Source of the DNA: Sapria himalayana
Lineage: Eukaryota > Streptophyta > Magnoliopsida > Malpighiales > Rafflesiaceae
Assembly: GCA_029783825.1 (NCBI GenBank)
Contig: JAREIK010000770.1
Span: forward strand, 154,529 to 218,528
Length of the DNA stretch: 64,000 nt
Direction: 5' to 3'
Each line of letters begins with the position of its first letter. The first letter of the stretch is position 1. Under the pieces are notes generated by a model. It searched no databases. It was not told the DNA's origin and saw only the letters and a program-made list of their open reading frames with translations. Positions 25,065 through 36,590 of the stretch are shown in pieces. The translations under genes and the position numbers were made by a program.

Positions 25065-27530
25065 TGTTACTCTCTCAACTCTATAATGATTGCTAAAGCT
25101 CTAAACAAAATAATAAGAGATTTTACATTATCTCTATTATGTCTCATCATATTTGATGTTGAATCACTGGGCTATCAAAGGTAATTTGACTCATGTACGC
25201 TAACAGACTAAACCAAAGTTGTACCCCTATGTGTTGAAATAGCTAGTTGTTGAGGATGCTATTTATATTGATTATTGTAATTTATTCTAAAATATATCTC
25301 ATGCACACACTCGAAGCAATATTTATAAAACATAGTTCACCTCCAAAAAAATAACCACCTTGTAGCCTATTAGAACAAATTAGCCCCTGGGTGGTTTGCG
25401 CAGGGTAAGAAGTATGAACCATCTTTCAATCAAGAATAAAAAAAATTATTTTATTGGCATGTCTAAGCCTTTTTTTAATATCCTCATGGAAATGAAAAAT
25501 ATCATTTCTTTCTTATTATATTAAATGAGTTAAGTATGCAAGCTGGCAAAACCCAGAAAGGTAAAAATGAAAAATATTCAAATGTATAAAAGGTTTTAAT
25601 CATTGCTCAAAATATTAGTCCTACATATTGACACTTGAGGTCACAAATCAAAGGAAAAAGCTATAGTGATATTTCCAATCCCAAGAATTTTAGCTATAGA
25701 AAGTTATAAAAAGTAGTACTCGAGCTTTAACTATTTTTAGGGTCATCACTTTTGCTCTTGAGGAATGTCCAAAGTTACAATCATTCCTAGTGTAATGAAT
25801 TTACAATATAAAGATAAAATGCACAAGCTATGGTCATATCCAATATTGTGACCCAGTATTATAGTGATTAAATATGTATTAATGATCATTCTTAGCGCCA
25901 TAACAATATGTTCAACAGAGAGAAACAAGTTATGACATATTCTCATCGATATGATTTTGTGTTCTAGAGACAAAATATACAATAATGACCATTACTAATG
26001 CTACAATAATCTTAAGCAAGAAAGAGACTGAAATCATTACTCACCATTGAGTCATGACTTTGTGTTACATATACAAAAAGATAAATCTGTTACATTCCTA
26101 AAAGTTATGAATTTCAATTTTAATTTAACACTTAGTCATTTGAGTATATAAGTGCAAAACATGAGATTTAGGATTTATGGTTTATGGTTAGGGTTATAGT
26201 TTATGGTTTAAGGTTTAGGATTTAAAGTTTAGGGTTTATGATTTTTTTTTTGTTTATTTTGGAAATAAACACTTTATTTATCATTTAGGCACACAACATA
26301 CAAGAGACTAAAAAGCTGACTAATTTAGCCCAGCCCACCAAATCTTATGCACCTTAATGATTCTATGCATAAAATACATAAAAAAACATAAAGCCTAATA
26401 ATTCCAAGCGTACGAATACAACTAAAATCACCTCGCATTCACGGACTTCAGAGTTGGTAGTTAGTCATTATGCGAAATGCATCCTTTCCATTCGGATTTG
26501 TCCAAGCCTTTTGGAGGAACCTGAATGATGCACCATATTAAAACTATGCAAATATAAGATTGTGCATGTGTGTGACTTGCAGCATCAAGTGTTTGCCTAT
26601 GTCATTGCTATGCAATGGAATACATGTAAAACTAAATACCCATAAATCCACAAGTCCATATCTACGACACTTTGTCAATTCATTCTAACCACTGAATTCG
26701 ACATTCTTTTGCTCCAATGATCCTCAAAAAAGTATCTCTTGGGTAAGAATGCTTCCTTCTCGAGCTCCAAGAACTGGCTGTATGTTGCACCGACACAATA
26801 TCAAAAAATATGCATGCATCGGTGTGCATGTGTGATGAGGTATATCTCATAGCCTAATTATCTACACGTACAACCAAGCTAGAATAGAAGTAAAATTATA
26901 AAATGCTATAAAGCTGTGTCTTCTGCACTTGGGAGTGTAGCATCGCCTAATGTTTAATTACAAAAAACATTAGTGGGCCCCACTTAGAGATACTCATGGG
27001 TCAATTTGCACACTTTTCATGCTACATAGAGAACAAACAAAATTGTGTGTATGAGTATGTCATGATCCGTCTCTACAAGTACATGGTGCATACAAAGTCC
27101 AAAATACAAATAAGACTACAAACATAAACAACAAGTTTGAATCTTTCGCTCCCATGTGGCTGGTCTAGGCTCCATTGCTTACTGGCCCTGCTTGGCGATG
27201 CTTCGGATTTTTCCATCTCTCCGATTATTCATAGATTTTCTGCTACTCCTATTGGCGATGGTTGGGTGGCCCTCTATGCTACATGATAGGGCTAGTGGGA
27301 CCCACTCCTAGCTACTCCTAGGTTTACTCCCGACCACTTTGCTCGGTCTCTTTAGTTGTCTGAATGTTATCATCCATGCTTGCTAGTAGGGCCCTCTACA
27401 AGCTGGTGGGCCATACTTCTGGATGATTCTAGGACTTGATGGCCCCTCTAAACGCTACACCAAAATGGACAAGAAATTGTGCACGTGTGTACTGTGGTCC
27501 GTCGCTATGTGTATGTGGTGCAGCAGTATC
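25065..27530 (-). mobile_element. unclassified insertion element, copy B (longest)
   Basis: About 2.47 kb of non-satellite DNA. The left part (25,065-26,090), shared with copy C but absent from A, contains 'gctaaagctctaaac', 'tgttgaatcactgggctat', 'gggtggtttgcgcaggg', and a stretch with several 'gtcatgac'/'gttatgac'-like words. Then come 'acattcctaaaag', the telomere-like tract (26,165-26,241), and the moderately GC-rich right part shared with A, ending 'ggtgcagcagtatc'. Strand is set arbitrarily to follow the local satellite orientation. There is no clear inverted repeat, target duplication, LTR or tail. At the insertion point about 70 bp of satellite is missing. The frame at 25,746-25,982 (-) is open in both B and C, but about 10 of its roughly 74 shared residues differ, so I do not call it a gene. 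Confidence 0.75.
26165..26241 (+). repeat. degenerate telomere-like tract in copy B
   Basis: 'tttagga', 'tttatgg', 'ttaggg', 'tttatgg', 'ttaagg', 'tttagga' and one exact 'tttaggg' follow each other in near-heptamer register. It is slightly better preserved than in copy A. Confidence 0.7.
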
Positions 27531-30425
27531 AGGGTTAGGAGTTTAGTAATTTAAGTATTTAGGTATTTTGTGGTTTATAGGTTTTATTTAAATAATTAAA
27601 TAACAAAAAAATATTTTTATGATTTTTTCTCATTTTCCAGGTTATAACCATTGAAAATATGATAATTTTAATTTTTTTCAAATGTTAATACAATATTTAA
27701 TTATAATAATCATAAAAATTAAATATCATGTAAATTCAATATAAATAATTTTATTGATCGATATTATAACTACTGATCATAAAATAGATTAATAAACTAT
27801 TATTAATAAGATAGATATTAATTAAAATATATTTGCAAAAACATAAAACGATTCAAAATCAAAGTAAAATATATTACTAAATAATAATTTTTTATTTTTA
27901 AATTTTTGATTCTTTTTATAAGCTTATAAATTTTTTTGATGAAGATAAATTATTTACGTTATATTTGTCTCATTCATAATTTCATTTTGCAATTAAAATT
28001 TATATAAAAATAAACTAATAAATAATTAAAATGAATATTAAAATTATAATGAATACAAATAAAAATGAGATTTATGATTAATTATTTAGGGTATACCGGT
28101 TTAATGGTTTAAGTATTTAGGAGTTTAGCAGTTTAGTTATTTAAGTGTTTAGGAATTTAGTAGTTTATATGTTTTATTTAAATAATGAAATAACAAAAAA
28201 ATTATTTTTCAAATTTTTTATCAATTTTGAAGGTTATAACCTTTATAAATATAATAATTTTTAATTTTTTTTCAAATATGAAGACAATATATAGTTATAA
28301 TAAACTTAATAATTATATATCATGTAAATTAAAAATAAACAATTTTATTGATAGCTATTAATAAACTAAATATAAATATAAATATAATAATAATCAAAAA
28401 ATAAATTAATAAACTATTATTTATTGATAGATATTTATATATTATTAATAAATACTTAAACCTTTAAAGATGGTTTAAATGTTTAAGTATTTAAGGGTTT
28501 TGTGGTATTGGGGTTTAAATGTTTAATGATTTAAGCATTTAAGCATTTAGTAGTTTATAGGTTTTATATAAACAATAGAATAACAAAAAATTTATTGTTG
28601 TGATTTTATCACATTTTCAAAGTTGATAACCTTTAAAAATATAAAAATTTTTTAATTATTTTCAAATGTAAATATAATATTTAGGTATAATAATCTTAAT
28701 AATTATATATCATGTAAATTCAAAATAAACAATTTTATTGATAAATATTCTAATAATGATCAAAAAATAAATTAATAATCTATTTTTAATAAGATAGATA
28801 TCAATTAAAATATAATTACAAAACCTAAAATGATTCAGAAGCAAAGCAAAATATATTACTATATAATAATTTTTTGTTTTGAAAATTTTTTTTTTAAAAG
28901 TTTATCTATAATTTTTTGATGAAAAATAATTTATATAAATTATTTTTGTCTAGCTCAATTTATTTTGTAATTAATATTTATATATAAATAAACATATAAA
29001 TACTTAAAATGAATATTTAAAATTATAATGAAAAAAAATGTGATTTATTATTTATTATTTAGGGATTGTGTTTTAATTTAAATTAGATATATCGCCCTAA
29101 TAATTTATTTTGTAATTAATATTTCTATTAAAATAAATTGATAAATAATTAAAATAAAAATTTAAAATTATACTGAATAAATATTAAAATGAAATTTATG
29201 ATTTATTATTAATGTTTACTAGTTTAATGGTTTAAGTATTTAGAGGTTTTGTATTTTAGGAGTTTAGCGATTTATATTTTTAGGCATTTAGTGGTTTATA
29301 GGTTTTATTTAAACTATGAAATAACAAAAAAAAATTTGTAATTTTTTCTCATTTTCATAGGTTATAACCTTTGAAAATATATTAATATTTAAAATTTTTT
29401 GAAATGTGAATAAAATATTTAGTTATAATAATATTAATAGTTAAATATGATATAAATTTAATATAATAATTTTATTGATGGATATTATAATAATGATCAA
29501 GAATTAAATTAATAAACTACTAATAATAAGATAGATATTAATTAAAAAATATTTACAAAACCTAAATTAATTCAAAATTAAAGTAAAAAATATTATTGGA
29601 TAATAATTTTTAATTTTTAATTTTTAAATTTTTACTTCTTTTATAAGCTATATTTTTTTTTATAAAAAATAAATTATTTAAATTTTATTTGTAACGCTCA
29701 TAATTTATTTTATAATAAATATTTTTATAAAAATAAACTAATAAATAATTAAAATGAAAATATAAACTATAATAAAAAGAAATTAAAATTAGATTTATTA
29801 ATTATTATGTATTATATATCAGTTTAATGGTTTATGTATTTAGGTATTACGGGGTTTAGGTGTTTATTTATTTAATTATGCATGCATTTAGTGGTTTATA
29901 GGTTTTATTTAAAAAATAAAATAACAAAACATTTATTTTTATTATTTTTTGATTTTTTCAAAGGTTATAAACTTTTAAAAATATAATAATTTTTAAATTT
30001 TTTTCAAAAGTGAATAGAAATATTTAGTTATAATAATCAATATATTTATATATCTTATTTCAATATAAACAATTTTAGTGATAAATATTCTAATAATGAT
30101 CAAAAAATAAATTTATATTCTATTATTAATAAGATAGATATCAGTTAAAATATAATTACAAAATATAAAATGATTCATAAGCAAAGCAAAATATATTATT
30201 ATATAATAATTTTTTGTTTTGAAATTTTTTTTTATTTTAAAATGTATTTATATTTTTTTGATTATAATAATGTACATAAATTATATCTGTATAAATCATA
30301 ATTTATTTTTTAATTAATATTTATATAAAAATAATAAATTAATAATTAAAAAGAATATTAAAAATATAATGAAAAAAAAATGAGATTTATTATTTATTAT
30401 TTAGGGTATACCAGTTTAATTTAGG
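27531..30425 (-). repeat. AT-rich satellite block, - orientation, after copy B
   Basis: Dyad cores lie near 27,645, 28,235, 28,620, 29,360 and 29,960. The core next to the insertion has the same 'ccattg' change as the ones next to A and C. The truncated monomer with the hairpin (28,450-28,492) follows, as after A. An empty hAT target site lies near 29,883. At about 30,425 the array switches to + orientation between 'ccagtttaatttaggtta' and 'aagtttatttatttttaat' with no clear foldback. Confidence 0.9.
28450..28492. repeat. hairpin in truncated monomer (copy B flank)
   Basis: The left arm is AAATACTTAAACCTTTAAA, the loop GATGG, and the right arm matches with one mismatch. It is the counterpart of 15,477-15,519. 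Confidence 0.85.
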
Positions 30426-32825
30426 TTATCATTTTAAATATAAGTTTATTTATTTTTAATAAAAAAAATATATACTCTTATAAAAGAAGTAAAAATTCAA
30501 AAATTAAAAATTATTATCCAATAATATTTTTTACTTTAATTTTGAATCAATTTGGGTTTTGTAAATATTTTTTAATGAATATCTATCTTATTATTAATAG
30601 TTTATTAATTTAATATTTGATAATTATTATAATATCCATCAATAAAATTGTTTATATTGAATTTATGTGATATATAATTATTAATATTATTATAACTGAT
30701 TATTGTATTCACATTTCAAAAAATTTTAAATATTATTATATTTTCAAAGGTTATTATCTATGAAAATGAAAAAAAATTACAAATTTTTTTTTATTTTATT
30801 GTTTAAATAAAACCTATAAACCACTATATGCCTAAAAAAATAAATCGCTAAACTCCTAAATGACAAAACTTCTAAATACTTAAACAATTAAACTGGTATA
30901 CATTAATAATTAATATTAAATTTCATTTTTAATTTTTATTATGTTTAATTTTAAATTTTTATTTTAATTATTTATTAGTTTTATTATAGAAATATTAATT
31001 ACAAAATAAATTATTAGTTAGATAGATCTAATTTAAATTAAACCGGTATACCCTAAATAATAAATAATAAAACTCATTTTTTTTCATTATAATTTTAAAT
31101 ATTCATTTTAATTATTTATTTGTATATTTTTATATAATTATTAATTACAAAATAAATTATGAGTTAAACAAATATAATTTATATACATTATTTTTCATCA
31201 AAAATTTATAAATAAACTTTTTAAAATAAAAAAAAATTTCAAAACAAAAAATTATTATATATTAATTTATTTTGCTTTCTTCTGAATCATTTAAGGTTTT
31301 GTAATTATATTTTAATTGATATCTATCTTATTAATAATAGATTATTAATTTATTTTTTGATCATTATTAGAATATTTATCAATAAAAATGTTTATATTGA
31401 ATTTATATGATTTATAAATATAATGATTATTATTACTAAATATTATATTCACTTTTGAAAAAAAATTTAAAATTATTATATTTTCAAAAGGTTATAACCT
31501 TTGAAAATGTGTAAAATACAAAAAAAAATATTTTTTTTATTTCATTTTTTAAATAAAACCTATACACCACTAAATGCCTAAACACTTCATTGACAAAACT
31601 ACAAAATCTCGATACCCCTATATAGATAATCCTTTAAACTGGTATACACTGAATAATAATTAATAAATCTCATTTATATTTGTTTTCATTATAAATTTAA
31701 AAAAACATTTTGATTGTTTTTTTTTATTTATATATATATATTAATTATAAAAAAATTTATGAGTTAAAAATATAATTTATTAAAAATATTTTTCATCAAA
31801 AAATATATAAGCTAATAAAAACCATAAAAATTTAAAAACAAATAATTATAATTTAGTGATATATTTTGTTTTGCTTTTGAATCATTATAGGTTTAGATAT
31901 TATATTTTAAGTAATATCAATCTTATTCATAATAAATTTTTAATTTATTTTTTGATAATTATTAGAATATCTATGAATAAAATTGTTTATATTGAATTTA
32001 TATGATATATAATTATTATGATTATTATAAATAAATATTGTATTCACTTTTGAAAAAAATTTAAAAATTATTATATTTTCAAAGGTTATAATCTTAAAAA
32101 ATGAGAAAGAATAGAAAAAATAATTTTTTTGTTATTTCTTTTTTAAATAAAACCTATAGACCACTAAATACTTACTTACTTAAATCAGTAGCTCATAAAA
32201 CTCGAAACCCCTAAATACATAAACCTTATAATAGCTGTATACTACTTAATAAATAATAAATCTTATTTTTATTTCTATTTATTATAATTATTTATATTTT
32301 AATTTTTTAGAAAAATTAATTACAAATTAAATTTCGAGTGAGATAGATATTATTTAAATAATTTATTTTTAATCATAAAAATATATAAGCTTATAAAAAG
32401 ACGGAAAAATTTAAAAATTATATATTATTATTTAGTAATATATTTTTATTTGATTTTGAATCATTTTGTGTTATCTAAATATATTTTAATTAATATTTTT
32501 ATTATTAATAATAGTTTATTAATTTAATTTTTGATCATTATTATAATATCTATCATTAAAATTATTTATATTGAATATATATGATATATAATCAATAAGA
32601 TTACTATAATTATACATGGTATTCCCATTTATAAAGATTTTAAAAATTATTTTATTTTTAAAGGTTATAACCTTTGAAAATCTAAAAAAAATCAAAAAAA
32701 AAATTATTTTTATTATATAAGTAAAACTTATATACTACTAAATGCCTAAAAACATAAATTGCTAAACTCCTAAACGACTAAACCCCTAATTAATTGATCC
32801 ATTAAACCAGTATACCATATATAAT
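30426..32825 (+). repeat. AT-rich satellite block, + orientation, before the LTR-like fragment
   Basis: Dyad cores lie near 30,755, 31,490, 32,085 and 32,670. A 740-type step with a partial monomer duplication occurs at about 31,010-31,170, where 'tagatctaatttaaatt' passes into 'aaaccggtataccctaaa'. No gene is visible. Confidence 0.9.
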
Positions 32826-33200
32826 TGTTGGGCAATTGTGCTTCCACGGTAGTGAGATTGAGATACAGAAACACATAGACAACATAAAACATGCAATATA
32901 TATATCACAATTCAGCAACCATCCATTATAGAATCAAAAAATGAAAATAAATACCGAAAATAACGTGGTTCGCTAGTCGCTCAGTACGACTAGCTAAATC
33001 CACCAGAAAATGCTAATGCATTACAGATTAAAGCAACAGAAATGTCTTACAGTATGCAGCACACAGAATAGTCATGATAAATCGCACAAGAGAAGAGAGA
33101 AAGATGATGCAATTCCACGCGTCCAAAAATAGCCACCCGAAAATAAAATTACAAAACATTTTATATTAAAATTTTTCTTGATTCATTTAACCGGAGCAGG
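32826..33200 (+). mobile_element. Ty1-copia-like LTR fragment (probable)
   Basis: Non-satellite DNA of about 375 bp begins TGTTGGGCAATTGTGCTTCC, as many plant copia LTRs do, and contains 'aataacgtggttcgctagtc', a phrase like the 'aacgtggttcg' seen in many such LTRs. The right limit is uncertain: 'accggagcaggtcggatta' may be the last foreign bases. I see no matching target duplication, no primer-binding site and no coding part, so it is a solo or truncated LTR at best. The family call rests on recollection of LTR style and is not secure. Confidence 0.45.
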
Positions 33201-33265
33201 TCGGATTATTAGTTTATATTGTAATTATATTTCATCAAAAAAATATAATTACTTATATTTTTCAT

Positions 33266-33290
33266 CACGATATAAATAATTTATATCGTG
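33266..33290. repeat. short hairpin beside the LTR-like fragment
   Basis: CACGATATAAA, three bases (TAA), then TTTATATCGTG: 11-bp perfect arms. The surrounding 33,225-33,310 repeats 'tttcatcaaaaaaatata' and 'ataaataatttat' pieces in scrambled order, as if rearranged when the fragment arrived. Confidence 0.85.
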
Positions 33291-35613
33291 ATATAAATAA
33301 TTTATTTTTCATCAAAAAAAATATATATCCTCATAAAAAGAGGCAAGATTTTAAAAATAAAAATTTATTATTTAGTAATATATTTTATTTTGATTTTGAA
33401 TCATTTTAGATTTTGTAATTATATTTTAATTTATATCATTTTTATTAATAATAGTTTATTAATTTTTTATTGATCATTATTATAATATGTATTAATAAAA
33501 TTATTTATATTGAGTTTACATTATATATAATTATTAAATTATTATAACTAAATATTATATTCACATTTTAAAAAAATTAAAAATTATTATATTTTCAAAG
33601 GTTATAACCTTCAAAAATTAAAAAAAAAATCAAAAAATTAAATTTTTTATTTTTCATTCTTTAAATAAAAACTATAAATTACTAAAGGCCTAAACACTTA
33701 AATCACTAACCCCCAAAACACCTAAATACTTAAATCATTAAACTACTATATCCTTAATAATACATAATAAATATCTATTTTATTTGTATTCATTATAGTT
33801 TTAAATATTAATTTTAATTATTTATTAGTTTATTTTTATAGAATTATAAATTAAAAATAAATTATGAGGAAGACAAATATAATTTAAATAATTTACTTTT
33901 AATAAAAAAAAATATAAACTTATAAAAAGAAACAAATTATCAACAAAATTATTATTTAATAATATATTCTATATTGATTTTGAATAAATTTAGGTTTTGC
34001 TAATATATTTTAAATAAAATCCTTCTTATTAATAATAGTTTATTAATTTATTTTTTGATCATTAATATAATATCTATAAATATAATTGTTTATATTGAAT
34101 TTACATGATATATAATTATTTTGATTATCATAACTAAATATAGTATTCACATATAAAAAAAATTTAAAAATTGTTATATTTTCAAAGGTTATAACCTTCA
34201 AAAATGATAAAAAATAACAAAAATAAATTTTTTGTTATATCATTGTTTAAATAAAACTTATAAACCATTAAATGCCTAAAGACATAAACTTCTTAACTCC
34301 TAAACCTCGAAGCCCATAAATACTTAAACCTTTAAACTCATAAACCTAAAATATAAATTAAATAATATATTGAAATATTAATTACAAAATAAATTATGAG
34401 TGATACAAATATAAGTTAAATAAATTATTTTTCATCAAAAAATATATAAGCTTATAAAAAGAAGCAAAAACAAAAAAAAATAATATTTAGTAAAAAATTT
34501 GACATTGTTTTGGAATCATTTTATGTTTTTTAATTATATTTTAATTTATATCTATCATATTAATAATTGCATATTAATTTATTTTTTGATAATTGATAAC
34601 ATATCTATCAATAAAATTGTTTATATTTAGCTTATATTATATATAATTATAATGATTATTATTACTAAATATTGTATTCACACTTTAAAAAAAAATTAAA
34701 ATTATTATATTTTCGAAGGTTATAACCTTTGAAAATGTGAAAAAATATCACAAATATTTTTTTTGTTAATTCATTATTTAAATAAAACCTATAAACTACT
34801 AAATGCCTAAAAACATAAATCGCTAAACTATTAAATGTCAAAACCGTTAAATACTTAAACTTTTAAACTAGTAAACATTAATAATAAATAATAAATCTTA
34901 TTTTTATTTTTATTCAGTAAAATTTTAAATTTTTATTTTAATTATTTTCAATTAATTTTTATAGATATATTAATTACAAAATAAATTATTAGTAAGACAG
35001 ATCTAATTTAAATTAAAACCGTATCCCTAAATAATAAATAATAAATCTCATTTTTTTTCATTATAATTTTAAATATTCATTTTAATTATTTATTTGTTTA
35101 TTTATATATAAATATTAATTACAAAATAAATTGAGCTAGATGAAAATAATTTATATAAAGTATTTTTCATCAAAAAATTATAGATAAACTTTTTAATTGA
35201 TATCTATATAAAGTATTTATATAAAATAATTTACAAAATTATTATCTAGTAATATATTTTGCTTTGCTTCGGAATCATTTTAGGTTTTGTAATTATATTT
35301 TAATTGATATCTATCTTATTAATAATAGATTATTAATTTATTTTTTATCATTATTAGAATATTTATCGATAAAATTGTTTATATTGAATTTACAAGATAT
35401 ATAATTATAAAGATTATTATAACTATATATTTTATTTACATTTGAAATTAATTTAAAAATTATATTATTTTTAAAGGTTATAATATTTGAAAATGAGATA
35501 TAATAACAAAAATAAATTTTTTGTTAATTTATTGTTTATATAAAACCTATAAACTACTAAATGCCTAAACGCTTAAATCATTAAACTCCTAAACCCCACA
35601 ACTACAAAACCCT

Positions 35614-35656
35614 TAAATACTTATACATTTAAACAATCTTTAAAGGTTTAAGTATT
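35614..35656. repeat. decayed hairpin in truncated monomer (copy C flank)
   Basis: The right arm TTTAAAGGTTTAAGTATTT is intact. The left arm carries changes ('aaatacttatacatttaaa'). It has the same position and loop size as the hairpins at 15,477 and 28,450, on the opposite strand. Confidence 0.8.
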
Positions 35657-36590
35657 TATAAATAATATATAAATATCTATCAATAAATAATAGTTTATTA
35701 ATTTTTTTTGGATCATTATTATATTTATATTTATATTTATAATTATATTTAGTTTATTAATATTTATCAATAAAATTGTTTATTTTTAATTTACATGATA
35801 TATAATTATTAAGTTTATTATAACTAAATATTGTATTCACATTTGAAAAAAAATTTAAAATTATTATATTTATAAATCTTATAACCTTCAAAATTGATAA
35901 AAAATTTGAAAAATAATTTTTTTTATTATTTCATTATTTAAATAAAACATATAAACTACTAAATGCCTAAACACTTAAATCACTAATCTCCTAAACTTCT
36001 AAATACTTAAACCATTAAACCGGTATACCCTAAATAATTAATCATAAATCTCATTTTTATTTGGATTCATTATAATTTTAATATTCATTTTAATTATTTA
36101 TTAGTTTATTTTTATAGAAATATTAATTGCAAAATAAAATTATGATTGAGACAAATATAGTTTAAATAATTTAGCTTCATCAAAAAAATTTATAAGCTTA
36201 TAAAAAGAATCAAAAATATAAAAATAAAAAATTATTATTTAGTAATATATTTTACTTTGATTTTGAATCGTTGTAGATTTTGCAAATATATTTTAATTAA
36301 TAACTTTCTTTTTAATAATAGTTTATTAATCTATTTTATGATTAGTATTATAATATTGATCAATAAAATTATTTATATTGAATTTACATGATATTTAATT
36401 TTTATGATTATTATAATTAAATATAGTATTAACATTTGAAAAAAAAATTAAAAAATATAATATTTTCAATGGTTATAATCATGAAAATGATAAAAAATCA
36501 TAAAAATATTTTTTTTGATATTTAATTATTTAAATAAAACCTATAAACCATAAAATACCTAAATACTTAAATTACTAAACTCCTAAACCC

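Larger units (their letters stand above)
33201..36590 (+). repeat. AT-rich satellite block, + orientation, between LTR-like fragment and copy C
   Basis: Dyad cores lie near 33,600, 34,190, 34,725, 35,475, 35,880 and 36,470 (steps about 590, 535, 750, 405, 590). Read from copy C outward this mirrors the flanks of A and B, including the truncated monomer at about 35,640 with its decayed hairpin and the altered core next to the insertion ('caatggttataatcatg'). Confidence 0.9.

Noticed and set aside
25746..25982. 78-residue frame in copy B, with a 76-residue counterpart in copy C (37,678-37,908)
   Set aside because: About 10 residue differences across roughly 74 aligned positions with no recognisable domain. 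Copies of one duplicated segment are expected to share a frame. No evidence of selection on protein.
25065..27530. Helitron interpretation of the A/B/C element (5' TC..., 3' CTRR with hairpin)
   Set aside because: One end reads TCTCTCAACTC, but the other ends in 'agtatcaggg' with no CTRR and no clear terminal hairpin. No Rep/helicase relic.
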